Assembly: GCA_020846995.1 (NCBI GenBank)
Contig: JADLCV010000225.1
Location: 1-40,721 of the forward strand
Origin: Paracoccaceae bacterium
Lineage (GTDB): Bacteria; Pseudomonadota; Alphaproteobacteria; Rhodobacterales; Rhodobacteraceae
Reading direction: 5' to 3'
DNA length: 40,721 nucleotides
The notes under the pieces are model-generated. The model did no database searches and was not told the origin of the DNA. It was given only the letters and a program-made list of their open reading frames with translations. Positions 1-7,798 of the stretch are shown here, one piece after another (the first letter of the stretch is position 1; the number at the start of each line of letters is the position of its first letter). A program made the position numbers and the translations under genes.

Positions 1-103
1 GGGCCGCTGCCGGCGCCGGCGCGGTGGCGACGATCGCGGCGGTCAGGGCGGCGATCCCCAACCCTGCGGCAAGCCGCCTCGTCTCGTGAACGCAAAGCCT
101 CAT
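1..103 (-). CDS. Secreted or periplasmic protein, 5' end only
   Basis: Only the first 34 codons lie in the window. The ATG at 101-103 has a good ribosome binding site (GGAGG in the minus sense) just upstream. The translated start has a short N-region with arginines (MRLCVHETRR), a hydrophobic core rich in A, L, I and V, and an A-P-A-P-A-A-A stretch typical of a signal peptidase I site. This is a Sec-type signal peptide, so the product is probably exported. The mature protein is outside the window, so no function can be given. Start and strand are well supported; identity is unknown. Confidence 0.65.
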   Translation of the reverse strand, partial: MRLCVHETRRLAAGLGIAALTAAIVATAPAPAAA

Positions 104-213
104 GCACCCCCTCCAAGGATGGCTGTTTCCGACGAGAAGTCCCGTCCGCCTCCTGTGTTCAGCATCCATCATACCAAGTAGTATGTCAAGCCGACTCGAT
201 GGCGGCGCCAGGG

Positions 214-1409
214 CTATCGCACTTGGCCGATGACGGTTCTGGCGAAGGCGTCGGACCATCCTGCGCGCTTGCGTTCTCGGCTGCCGGGGGGCTTTGGTCT
301 TGCGGTGCGCAGCATGTTGAGGGTCAGGCGGCGGAGGATTGCGAGGTTTCTTTGGTCCGTTGTCGGCGCGGTTGCAGGCATGGTCCTGGTCGAAGGTCAC
401 GTCGAGGACCCAGTGAAGGCTGTTCTCGATGGCCCCGTGCGATCTCGCGCCCTGGGCGAAGGCCTCGGGCGGTCAGGCGGCGGGAGGAGAGGCAGAAGCG
501 GGTCGCAGGCGGGCCGTCTTTGCGGGTCGCGGTGACCGAGGAGAGGCCGGCCAGGCCCGGCATGCCGGGCGCGCCGGGTTCCGATCGGTCGCCGAAGAGC
601 CAGTCCACAGAATGGGTTACCCGGTGGCGGCGGATCTCGATCCGGCCGTGGTCAGCGTCAGTGGTCTCGAAGACCTCCAGCGACGCGGGCGGGGCGGCGA
701 AGACGGCTTCGACGGCCTCCAGCATGGCGGGACGATTGGCCTTCAGCGCGAAGAGGGAGGCCCCGCCGTGGTCGAGGACCATCTGCGCGGTCTCGGCCTG
801 GGCACGGATCGCGTCGCCGGTGACCAGTGCGCCGTCGAGCGTGAGCGTGGCGAGCAGCGCCGGCGCGGCGGTGATCTCGTTCTGGCCCTCGGCCACGGCG
901 CGCTGTCCCAGACTGACGCGCGCGAGACTGACGCGCGCGAGACTGACGCGCGCGAGACTGACGCGCGCGAGACTGACGCGCGCGAGACTGACGCGCGCGC
1001 CCGTCCCGAAGGCGGTGACGACATGCAGGGCCGACCGGCCCGCCGCCCGGTCGAAGGAGCGGCGCAGGGTCTTGCCGTCGATGGCGATCAGCCCCGGCCC
1101 GTGCGCCCCGAGATCGTCAAGGAAGGCCGCGAAGGCCTGTCCGAACGCCGCCGGATCGAACAGCCGGAACACCCGGCTGAAGGTGTCATGGCTCGGCAAG
1201 CCATTCTCCAGCGTCAGAAACTCCCGCAGGAGAAGCTCCCGGTCCTCGGCGAACTCGGTAAAGTCCACGCAGATCTCCGCCCCCCAGACCGAGGCCACCA
1301 GTGCCATCGCCAGGATGTCGAGAAGATCATGCCGCGGCGCATTCCCGCTGCGCGGATCAGGCATGTTGCGGAAGATCGCGATCAGGCACGGCATCGGCCC
1401 CCCCCCCAT
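214..1409 (-). pseudogene. ISAs1-family transposase, frameshifted, with internal 15-bp repeat expansion
   Basis: Encodes a DDE transposase of the ISAs1/H-repeat family. The N-terminal associated domain is visible (DPRSGNAPRHDLLDILAMAL), followed by the catalytic block IAIDGKTLRRS, the VVTAF strand, NEITA and the second acidic strand GALVTGDAI. The reading frame breaks near 470 and again near 350. Reading across both breaks restores the expected C-terminus (GAIENSLHWVLDVTF, then NLAILRRLTLNMLR) down to a TAG at 214-216. Two frameshifts make an active enzyme unlikely. Between VVTAF and NEITA the RVSLA pentapeptide is repeated six times, from a 15-bp tandem repeat; relatives have no such array there. 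Start is ATG 1407-1409 or 1392-1394, next to a run of Gs. Terminal inverted repeats were not identified. Confidence 0.85.
911..1000 (-). repeat. Six-copy 15-bp tandem repeat inside the transposase gene
   Basis: The unit gactgacgcgcgcga (plus strand) occurs six times head to tail; only the last base of the last copy differs. Because 15 is a multiple of three, the array keeps the transposase frame and adds five extra RVSLA units. The near-perfect identity points to recent slippage expansion, and the copy number probably varies between strains. Confidence 0.97.
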
Positions 1410-1572
1410 CAAGGAACCCCCCAAAGAACCCAGATCACCCCCGAAAACTACCCCAAGTCCCCAAATGCGTTTCCCCTGCGGGTGGCCCGGGTGATTCAGA
1501 GAACCGCAGTCACATCGACGATCGAATGGATTCCGTGAGGCGTCGCCGGTTTGCCGGCGGCGGCGATCATGG

Positions 1573-2410
1573 ATGGACGGACGCTGCTGGGAGACTCCGG
1601 GAGAGGTTTCAGGCCGACGGGGACGCGAGGGGTGGCAGGACGTGTTGCGCTCGGTTCCGGGGTTGTCGCTGGCCGCGATGCGTGCGGGGGCGGACGACCC
1701 GTGGTCGATCCTTCGCCGGGGACGGCGGCTGACGCCGGAGGCGCTCGGGGCCTTCGGGATCAAGACCGGCAAGGCGCCCTGTCATGCGGCCTGTCACGGT
1801 TTCTTCACACCGTTGGACGGCGAAGCCCTGTCGGCGACGCTCGGCCGCGCCGTGCCCGGCAAGGCCGGCGCGGGCGATGTGGCGATCGACGGCGAGAAGT
1901 CGCGCGGCTCGAGCCGGCGCGAGGAGAAGGCGCGGCACGCGCTCTCGGCCATCGCGACCGCTCTCGGCGCGGTGGTCGGCGAACCTGCGGTGGAGCCAGA
2001 GACAAACGGGATCAGGGCGGCAATGACGCTCCTGAAGGGCCTGCCGCCCGAAGGCGCGGCCGTCACCGGCGACGCGATCGTCCTGCCGCGTCGGACAGGC
2101 CGGCCGATCCGCAACGCGGGCAGCCATTTCCTTTTCACGGCCAAGGCCAGCCCGCCCGCGCTGCGACAGGACATCGCCGCCGCCTTCGGCGCCGCTTGCC
2201 CCCTCGGCCGGCCTGCCGCCGGACCTGCCCGAGCCCGGGACCCCCGACCGGGCCCACGGTCGCATCGAGACCCGCCGCATCGGCGTCTCGACAGCGGCCA
2301 TCCTCCATCTCGACTGGCCCGGCCTGGCCCAGATCGCCCAGCGGAAGCGACGGCGCGAGCCCCCTGGCCGCGAGAGCGTCTGGACCGTCTGCCTGAACAC
2401 CGGCCTGCCG
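1573..2410 (+). pseudogene. Second ISAs1-family transposase remnant, frameshifted and truncated
   Basis: A different ISAs1-type transposase from the one at 214-1409, in the opposite orientation. Recognisable parts are the N-terminal block around FGIKTGKAPCHAACHGFF, the catalytic VAIDGEKSRGSSRR (normally DGKxLRGS), KARHALSAI-ALGAVVGEP, ETNGIRAAMTLLKGLPPEGA, VTGDAI and HFLFTAKASPPALRQDIAAAF. The frame breaks near 2205; the next frame gives AHGRIETRRIGVS and HLDWPGLAQIAQ. Homology stops around 2400, so the C-terminal WGIEN-LH block with the final catalytic acid is missing, and the DPR-H N-terminus is not seen. Clearly inactive. The start given is only the first ATG of the frame; homology begins nearer 1650. 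Confidence 0.8.
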
Positions 2411-2727
2411 CGGGATCGAGGTCCCCCGGGGGATGTTGAAGAAGTCGTTTCATGCCACATCCCTCGACTTCCCTTATCCGCTTCCGCCAGCGGACGTGCG
2501 AGGTGGGTTCGATCGGCGGACGATGCCGGAGCGAGGCGGATCAGGAATCAGTCCGGGGTGCTGTTTTCCCGACGGACGTCTTGCCGGTGGAATGTTGGAG
2601 CACGGGTTCTCCTCCCACCGTGCGATGCTGTCCCCGAGCGTGGTGCAGGTTCTGGCTGAGGTGGTCACCGGCGATGTTCCGGTAGGGTCTCGTTGCTTGC
2701 ACCAACCCAAGACCGAGAGGACTACCG
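2411..2727. other. Non-coding stretch between transposase relics
   Basis: No gene is supported here. The part next to the IS256 relic may be the left end of that element, since the sequence just before its ATG looks like a leader with a GAGAGG ribosome binding site, but I could not identify a terminal inverted repeat. Confidence 0.4.
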
Positions 2728-2800
2728 ATGGCCACCGACATGATGAACTTCCGCGACCTCGTGGAGAAGGCCCGCCGATGCCGACCTTCTTCGCGAAATG
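2728..2800 (+). pseudogene. 5' fragment of an IS256-family (Mutator-type) transposase
   Basis: ATG 2728-2730 follows a GAGAGG ribosome binding site. The first residues, MATDMMNFRDLVEK, then DADLLREM in the next frame, match the usual beginning of IS256-family transposases in alphaproteobacteria (MNLRALVEKTPDADLLREM-like). A one-base shift lies near 2775 and homology ends abruptly at about 2800, roughly 100 bp before the tRNA gene. This is a short relic; the rest of the transposase is absent. Confidence 0.7.
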
Positions 2801-2900
2801 CGAACGACCCAGACCAGAGCGTCAACAGTCGATCGGAGGGGAAAGCGTTCCGGCTCGCAGACTTCTCGAGCGACCTGCCAATCGACAATTCCAGAAGAAA

Positions 2901-2984
2901 TGGTGCCCGAGGTCGGATTCGAACCGACACGCCTCGCGGCGGAGGATTTTGAGTCCCCTGCGTCTACCGTTCCGCCACTCGGGC
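2901..2984 (-). tRNA. tRNA-Leu(CAA)
   Basis: The reverse complement folds as a class II tRNA: acceptor GCCCGAG pairing with CTCGGGC, discriminator A and encoded CCA, T-loop GGTTCGAATCC, a long variable arm (CCGCCGCGAGGCG) and anticodon stem GGGGA/TCCTC around loop CTCAAAA, giving anticodon CAA. Length is 84 nt including CCA. Its 3' end faces the transposase relics at lower coordinates. Confidence 0.96.
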
Positions 2985-3067
2985 CCGCCCCTGCCTAGCC
3001 CGGGGGGTGGACAAGGGTCAACCGGACGTGGCCGCGCAGGGTCGCGGGGCCCCTGCCCCGGCGCCCC

Positions 3068-3430
3068 TCAGGCGGCGCGGCCGTGCCAGGCGACGACGGT
3101 CGCGAGATCCTCGGGCGCGACGCCGGTGCCAAGGCAGGCGGCGGCGTTGGCGCTGTAGCGGAAGATCGAGCCGTCGGCGAAGAAGCTCGCCGTGGTCACG
3201 AAGACGACGCGGGCGGCGGGGCGGCGATAGCTCGCGTAGTCGGCGACGGCGAGGGCCCCGCCCTCGGGCAGGCGCAGGTCGACGACGATCACCGCCGGCG
3301 CCTCGCTCGCGAGATGGGCGATCGCCGCCTCGGCCCCGCCGACGAGCGTGACCCGCGCCCCCCCGCGGCCGATGTGGCGGCCCCACACCTCCCCGAGCGC
3401 GGCCTCGGGCTCGACGATCAGCACATCCAT
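3068..3430 (-). CDS. Single-domain response-regulator-like protein (degenerate receiver)
   Basis: A 120-residue protein made only of a CheY-like receiver fold: strand MDVLIVEPE, helix, then VIVVDLRLPEGG with the likely phospho-acceptor D51, and VVFVTTASF as the fourth strand with the conserved Thr. The acidic pair normally at the end of strand 1 is E7-P8, so one acid is missing, and the conserved lysine of strand 5 is not visible. Phosphorylation may be weak or absent, or the protein may act as a scaffold. No output domain and no adjacent kinase gene are present; the next gene on this strand is more than 700 bp upstream. Function unknown beyond the fold. Confidence 0.75.
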   Translation of the reverse strand: MDVLIVEPEAALGEVWGRHIGRGGARVTLVGGAEAAIAHLASEAPAVIVVDLRLPEGGALAVADYASYRRPAARVVFVTTASFFADGSIFRYSANAAACLGTGVAPEDLATVVAWHGRAA

Positions 3431-4159
3431 GGCGCCCCCCGGCGACGAAGCCTAGCGCCGCCGCAAGGGCCGCGCCATCGCCCGGGCACCGGGACTTTCG
3501 GTCATGTCCGCGCCAGCCCGCCGGGGCCATCCCCGCGGGCGCCCCCGGACGTTCGCGGGTCGCCCGCCCGACCCCAGCGCTTCCGGCGGTTTCGGAGGGT
3601 CTCCGGCGGGACCCGATCCCCCGGCCCGTCACACCACCCCGAGGCATCGCGACCGATGAAGCCTGTCCCGTCCGGACGACGCCGCTCATCAACCCCCGGC
3701 CGGCCCCGGTCTGCCTGGGGACGAACGGCCTCTGCCGCGCGAGCTGCGCGTCGGACGGCCGGAAGGGGTTGCCTGTCACCACCCCTGCCCGTCCGGGAGC
3801 TGGAATCACGCGGAACCGGCAGCCTCGAGCGGATCAGCGGATCTCGACCCCGGCATCACCCCGGTCAGTGGATCCTGCCCCGAGGCCCCGACGCGGCGCC
3901 GGGAAATCGCACCGTGGGCGTCTTCCCCCACCGCCCGCCGGGGCGAGGGGGCACCATCGGGATCGGGCATCGAGGCGCCAGGCTTCATCCCCGACGGCCA
4001 TCGTGGCGCCGGTCGCCCCCTGCCGCCGGCTGGGAGCCCGACCGGCGGGGAGGCCCGAAATCCTTCGTACGACGGATTTTGGGTCCGCGGACCGGCGGCC
4101 GACGGACCGCGGCCGTGCCCCCAGGGCGCCGGCACGGAGGAAGGACCGCGCCCTGACGC
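3431..4159. other. 729-bp region with no recognised gene
   Basis: Open frames exist on both strands, but their translations are proline/arginine-rich and resemble no family, as expected by chance in GC-rich DNA. The only distinct structure is a 22-nt near-palindrome at 4058-4079, less GC-rich than its surroundings. The length is unusual for this otherwise compact window; it may be an eroded gene. Confidence 0.5.
4058..4079. promoter_or_regulatory. 22-nt near-perfect palindrome, possible operator
   Basis: AAATCC and GGATTT arms flank a TCGTACGA core; 20 of 22 positions are symmetric. It is conspicuously AT-richer than the surroundings. It lies about 80 bp past the stop of the DUF808 gene. It lacks the T-run expected of a terminator on either strand, so a protein-binding site is more plausible, but no partner is known. 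Confidence 0.35.
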
Positions 4160-5152
4160 TCAGCCCGGGCGCGCGCGCAGTCCTTCCGCGAGCGCCAGCG
4201 CCGCCGCGACCACCATCCCCGCGACGACGCCGAGGGCCGCCGCGAGGGCCGCGCCGGCGGCCCACTCCACGACCCCGGCGAAGGACCCGGGGAGGACCCC
4301 GGCCAGCGCGCGGGCGGCGTCATGGACGAGACGGGCGGGGGTCGCCCAGCCGAGTTCATCCGCGCCATGGACGAGGATGCCGCCGCCGACCCACAGCATC
4401 GCCGCCGTGCCGACGGCCGAGAGGAGCGCGAGCAGGGCCGGCATGCCCCGCACGAGGCCGCGGCCGACGAGCCGCAGGGCGGCGGTGCGGGCGCGACGGG
4501 CGAGATGGAGGCCGACGTCGTCGACCTTCACGAGCGCCGCCACGCCGCCGTAGACGAGCGCCGTCAGCGCCACCGCGACCACCGCGAGCACGACGGCCCG
4601 CAGGCCAAGGCCCTGGTCGGGGGGCAGCGAGGCGAGGGCGATCGTCATGATCTCGGCCGAGAGCACGAAATCGGTCTTGATCGCGCCCCGGACCCGGGTC
4701 TCCTCGAGATGGGCGGCCGAAAGGGCCGGCGCCTCGCCCGCCCCGGCGCCGTCGGGGGAGAGGTGGTGGAGAAGCTTCTCGGCCCCCTCGAAGCAGAGAT
4801 AGAGGCCACCCGCCATCAGGATCGGCGCGATGGCCGAGGGCGCGACCAGCGACAGGAGGAGGGCCGCGGGGAGGAGGACGACGAGCTTGTTGCGCAGGCT
4901 TCCGGCGGCGATCCGGGCCACGATCGGGAGTTCCCGCGCCGCCGGCAGCCCGCCGAGGTAGGCGGGCGTCACCGCCGCGTCGTCGATGACGACGCCCGCG
5001 GCCTTGACGCCGGCCTTTGCCGCCCCGGCGGCGACGTCGTCGACCGAGGCGGCGGCGGCCCTCGCGGCCCCGGCCGCGATGTCGTCGACCGAGGCAGCCG
5101 CCGCCTTGGCGATCGCCGCCACGTCGTCAAGGAGCGCCAGAAGCCCGCTCAT
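4160..5152 (-). CDS. DUF808 family inner-membrane protein (YedI-like)
   Basis: A 330-residue membrane protein. The N-terminal part (LLALLDDVAAIAKAAA..., then VKAAGVVIDDAAVTPAYL and ARELPIVARIAAGSLRNKLV) and the KTDFVLSAEIMTIALASL and VYGGVAALVKVDDVGLHL blocks are hallmarks of DUF808. Several hydrophobic segments follow (residues about 85-125, 185-215, 240-265 and 300-325). The biochemical role of the family is unknown. Residues 17-31 and 32-46 are a tandem 15-residue duplication (AAAASVDD-AAGAA). A promoter-like element lies at 5192-5220. The gene stands alone: a gene-free region follows and a divergent small gene precedes it. Confidence 0.88.
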   Translation of the reverse strand: MSGLLALLDDVAAIAKAAAASVDDIAAGAARAAAASVDDVAAGAAKAGVKAAGVVIDDAAVTPAYLGGLPAARELPIVARIAAGSLRNKLVVLLPAALLLSLVAPSAIAPILMAGGLYLCFEGAEKLLHHLSPDGAGAGEAPALSAAHLEETRVRGAIKTDFVLSAEIMTIALASLPPDQGLGLRAVVLAVVAVALTALVYGGVAALVKVDDVGLHLARRARTAALRLVGRGLVRGMPALLALLSAVGTAAMLWVGGGILVHGADELGWATPARLVHDAARALAGVLPGSFAGVVEWAAGAALAAALGVVAGMVVAAALALAEGLRARPG

Positions 5153-5191
5153 CCCCGCCCGCCCTTCCCCGCCCGTGCCCCGCCGGCGCCG

Positions 5192-5220
5192 TTCCTAGGG
5201 CAGATCCGCGGCCGATGGAA
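5192..5220 (-). promoter_or_regulatory. Promoter of the TTCC type for the DUF808 gene
   Basis: On the minus strand: -35 TTCCAT (5220-5215), 17-bp spacer, -10 TAGGAA (5197-5192). It shares GTTCC-N11-ATCTGCCCTA with the sites upstream of dctB and rlmI. A transcript would start about 33 nt before the ATG. Confidence 0.5.
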
Positions 5221-5298
5221 CCTCCCCGGCGGCCGCTGCCGGTCGCCCGCGACCCGCGCCGCCGTGGCGGAAGGAACGGCCCGGCGCCCGGCCGGCAA

Positions 5299-5327
5299 TT
5301 CCCGGCCGGCGCCGATTGCGCTAGCCT
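5299..5327 (+). promoter_or_regulatory. Promoter of the TTCC type for the small peptide and gap
   Basis: -35 TTCCCG (5299-5304), 17-bp spacer, -10 TAGCCT (5322-5327) preceded by TTGCGC. It would place the transcript start about 25 nt before the small gene at 5358 and could drive gap as the second gene. Confidence 0.5.
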
Positions 5328-5357
5328 GCCCCCGCCCCCGGCCCGCGGAACGCGCCC

Positions 5358-5501
5358 ATGACCGACCGCATCGCCTACGCCCTCGCCCTCGTCCTCGCCC
5401 TCCTCCTTGCCGCCGACCTCTACGCCCAGGGCGGGGCCGCGAGCCTTTACCTGGCGCGGAAGGTCGCGGTGCTGATCGACTATCTCGCCTTCTGGCGCTG
5501 A
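5358..5501 (+). CDS. 47-residue single-pass membrane peptide upstream of gap
   Basis: A short frame starting [22 protein letters not shown] and ending LIDYLAFWR. Residues about 5-22 form one strongly hydrophobic helix, followed by a short amphipathic tail with a basic patch (LARKVAV). It sits between a promoter-like element and the gap gene (82 bp from its stop to the gap ATG), on the same strand, so it is probably co-transcribed. I believe similar small proteins precede gap in related Rhodobacterales, from memory only. No function known. Support for coding: a plausible membrane helix, a plausible start and conserved-looking context. Confidence 0.65.
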   Translation: MTDRIAYALALVLALLLAADLYAQGGAASLYLARKVAVLIDYLAFWR

Positions 5502-5583
5502 GCACGCTAGACCCCGCCCGACCCCTGGCCCGTCCCGTCTCCGGGGCGGGCGGCGGGGCAGGATGCGGGCAAGGGAGGATTCC

Positions 5584-6585
5584 ATGGCGGTCAGGGTGGC
5601 CATCAACGGCTTCGGGCGGATCGGGCGCAACGTCCTCAGGGCGATCATCGAATCGGGGCGCCGCGACATCGAGGTGGTGGCGATCAACGACCTCGGCCCG
5701 GTCGAGACCAACGCCCATCTCCTGCGCTTCGATTCGGTCCACGGCCGCTTTCCGGGAACGGTGACGGTGCGCGGCTCGACCATCGACGCCGGCCGCGGAC
5801 CGATGGAGGTGACGGCCCTCCGCAACCCCGCCGAACTGCCCTGGGTGGGCGTCGACGTCGCCCTCGAGTGCACCGGCATCTTCACCGACCGCGACAAGGC
5901 GGCGGCACACCTTTCCAACGGCTCCCGCAAGGTCCTCGTCTCGGCGCCCGCCCGGGGGGCCGACCGGACCGTCGTCTACGGCGTCAACCACCACCTCCTG
6001 ACCGCGGCCGACGCCATCGTCTCCTGCGCCTCCTGCACCACCAACTGCCTCGCCCCGGTGGCCAAGGTCCTGAACGACGCGATCGGCATCAGCCGCGGCT
6101 TCATGACCACGATCCACAGCTACACCGGCGACCAGCCGACGCTCGACACCCTCCACAAGGACCTCTACCGCGCCCGCGCAGCGGCGCTCTCCATGATCCC
6201 GACCTCGACCGGGGCGGCGAAGGCCGTGGGCGAGGTCCTGCCCGAGCTCAAGGGTCGCCTCGACGGGGTGGCGATCCGGGTGCCGACGCCCAACGTCTCG
6301 GTCGTCGACCTCGTCTTCGAGGCCGCCCGCGCGACATCGGCCGAGGAGGTCAACGCCGCCGTCGCCGCCGCCGCCGCCGGTCCGCTCGCCGGCATCCTCG
6401 GCACGACCGACCAGCCCAACGTCTCGGCCGACTTCAACCACGACCCGCGCTCCTCGGTCTTCCACCTCGACCAGACCAGGGTCATGGAGGGCCGGCTCGT
6501 GCGCATCCTGTCGTGGTATGACAACGAATGGGGCTTCTCGAACCGCATGGGCGACGTCGCGGTGGCGCTGGCGCGGGCGGGCTGA
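5584..6585 (+). CDS. gap: Glyceraldehyde-3-phosphate dehydrogenase
   Basis: NAD(P)-dependent GAPDH of glycolysis/gluconeogenesis, oxidising glyceraldehyde 3-phosphate to 1,3-bisphosphoglycerate in the cytoplasm. The Rossmann motif [13 protein letters not shown] is at residues 7-19. The catalytic SCTTNC block places nucleophile Cys at 151, with the matching His in the HSYTGDQ strand. Phosphate-binding TGAAKAVG and C-terminal [12 protein letters not shown] are intact. At 333 residues it is the normal length. ATG 5584 is chosen over the in-frame ATG at 5563 because a GGAGG-like site precedes it and the protein then starts with the family-typical [14 protein letters not shown]. In a genome with edd/eda it would process the triose from the Entner-Doudoroff route. 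Confidence 0.97.
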   Translation: MAVRVAINGFGRIGRNVLRAIIESGRRDIEVVAINDLGPVETNAHLLRFDSVHGRFPGTVTVRGSTIDAGRGPMEVTALRNPAELPWVGVDVALECTGIFTDRDKAAAHLSNGSRKVLVSAPARGADRTVVYGVNHHLLTAADAIVSCASCTTNCLAPVAKVLNDAIGISRGFMTTIHSYTGDQPTLDTLHKDLYRARAAALSMIPTSTGAAKAVGEVLPELKGRLDGVAIRVPTPNVSVVDLVFEAARATSAEEVNAAVAAAAAGPLAGILGTTDQPNVSADFNHDPRSSVFHLDQTRVMEGRLVRILSWYDNEWGFSNRMGDVAVALARAG

Positions 6586-6602
6586 GGGCGGGGGGTGGCC
6601 CC

Positions 6603-6669
6603 GGCCGCCCGGGCGGCCGGACGGCGCCGTTCCGGAGGTGCGGAGGGAGACCTGCCCCCCCGGGGGAGG
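6603..6669. terminator. Possible bidirectional terminator between gap and coaD
   Basis: Two GC-only hairpins lie between the convergent genes: a perfect 16-bp palindrome at 6603-6618 (GGCCGCCC/GGGCGGCC) and a second at 6651-6669 (CCTGCCCCC/GGGGGAGG). Neither has a T-run, so termination is inferred from position and stem strength only. Confidence 0.3.
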
Positions 6670-6674
6670 AGCCC

Positions 6675-7166
6675 TCAGCCGAACTTCGCCTTCAGCGCCG
6701 CCCGGACCGGGGGGGTCACGAACTTTCCGACCTCGCCGCCGAGGCGGGCGATCTCCTTGACGAGCCTGGAGGCGATCGCCTGGTGGGGAGCCTCGGCCAT
6801 GAGGAAGACGGTCTCGATGCTGTCGTCGAGGGCGCGGTTCATGCCGACCATCTGGAACTCGTATTCGAAATCGGCCACCGCCCGCAGGCCGCGCACGATC
6901 ACCGCCGCGCCGACGTCGCGGGCGCAGTCGATGAGGAGGTTCTCGAAGGGATGGACGGCCATCGCCGTGCCGGTCTCGGCCGCGAGCCGCCCGGCCTCGG
7001 CCTCGATCATCGCCACCCGCTCCTCGAGCGTGAAGAGCGGCCCCTTGTCGCGGTTGATCGCGACCCCGATCACGAGGCGGTCGACGAGGAGGGCGGCGCG
7101 CCGGATGATGTCGATGTGGCCGAAGGTGATCGGGTCGAAGGTGCCCGGATAAAGCCCGACGCGCAT
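6675..7166 (-). CDS. coaD: Phosphopantetheine adenylyltransferase
   Basis: Catalyses the fourth step of coenzyme A synthesis, joining ATP and 4'-phosphopantetheine to dephospho-CoA. The nucleotidyltransferase motif GTFDPITFGHIDII near the N-terminus carries the T/HxGH signature. IVRGLRAVADFEYE and the MGMNR-type substrate loop (MVGMNRAL) follow, and the C-terminal phosphate-binding element EIARLGGEVGKFV is present. The 163-residue length matches the family. ATG 7164-7166 has a GGGGGAG ribosome binding site. Convergent with gap. Upstream is an untranslated gap of about 85 bp before the CBS-domain gene on the same strand. Confidence 0.97.
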   Translation of the reverse strand: MRVGLYPGTFDPITFGHIDIIRRAALLVDRLVIGVAINRDKGPLFTLEERVAMIEAEAGRLAAETGTAMAVHPFENLLIDCARDVGAAVIVRGLRAVADFEYEFQMVGMNRALDDSIETVFLMAEAPHQAIASRLVKEIARLGGEVGKFVTPPVRAALKAKFG

Positions 7167-7252
7167 GGCGCTCCCCCGTTGTCGCTCGGGGGGACGCAAC
7201 AGGATCGCGCGCGCCTTGGCAAGGGGCCGCCCGCAGGGCCCGGCCCCCGCCC

Positions 7253-7699
7253 TCAGTAGCCCATGATCATGCCTTCGAGGGCCGCCTTCTCCATCGCCAG
7301 TTCCGACAGCCGGGCCTTGACGACGTCGCCGATCGAGATGAGCCCGATCATGCGCCCGCCCTCGACGACCGGCAGGTGGCGGAAGCGGCCGACGGTCATC
7401 TTGACGAGCACGCCGTCGGCGTCCTCGTCGGTGGTGCAGGTGGTGATGTCGCGGGTCATGATCGCCTCGACGCGCTCGTTCAGGCAGCCGCCGCCGCGGC
7501 GGGCGAGCTCGCGGACGATGTCGCGCTCCGACAGGATCCCCGCAACCTGGCCCGGCCCCTGGACGACGACCACCGCCCCGATGCGGTGGCGGCTGAGAAG
7601 GGCGGCCGCCTCGGCTAGGGGCGCGTCGGGGGCGACCGTGATCACCGGGCTTTCCCCGCCCTCGCCCGACTTCGACCTCAGGATCTGTCGCACCAGCAT
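7253..7699 (-). CDS. Tandem CBS-domain protein
   Basis: A 148-residue protein consisting of two CBS domains, residues about 10-65 (VITVAPDAPLAEAAALLSRHRIGAVVVV, SERDIVREL) and about 77-135 (VEAIMTRDITTC, VGRFRHLPVVEGGRMIGLISIGDVV). Stand-alone CBS pairs bind adenine nucleotides and act as energy or ligand sensors for partner proteins; the partner here is unknown. ATG 7697-7699 is chosen because GGGAGG lies just upstream; a longer frame exists upstream but would read through the promoter. The C-terminus (EMAMEKAALEGMIMGY-like) is a short helix. A TTGACA promoter lies at 7739-7767, facing away from the copper-chaperone-like gene. Confidence 0.9.
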   Translation of the reverse strand: MLVRQILRSKSGEGGESPVITVAPDAPLAEAAALLSRHRIGAVVVVQGPGQVAGILSERDIVRELARRGGGCLNERVEAIMTRDITTCTTDEDADGVLVKMTVGRFRHLPVVEGGRMIGLISIGDVVKARLSELAMEKAALEGMIMGY

Positions 7700-7738
7700 C
7701 GCCGTGTCCTCCCGGGCTGACCTCCCCCGCCCGCAAGC

Positions 7739-7767
7739 AGCGTTCTCTGCCCGCCGCAGCCTGTCAA
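7739..7767 (-). promoter_or_regulatory. Promoter for the CBS-domain gene
   Basis: Minus strand: perfect -35 TTGACA (7767-7762), 17-bp spacer, -10 AACGCT (7744-7739). The -35 is a consensus match; the -10 is weak. The leader would be about 33 nt. Confidence 0.45.
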
Positions 7768-7798
7768 GCCTTTCGCGCCGGCGCCCGGCGGCGGGGCC

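Noticed and set aside
911-1000. CRISPR-like direct repeats
   Set aside because: The 15-bp units abut without spacers and lie in a transposase frame; this is a simple tandem repeat.
2901-2984. Attachment-site repeat of the tRNA-Leu 3' end
   Set aside because: I saw no second copy of the T-arm and acceptor sequence within the window, so no island boundary can be defined.
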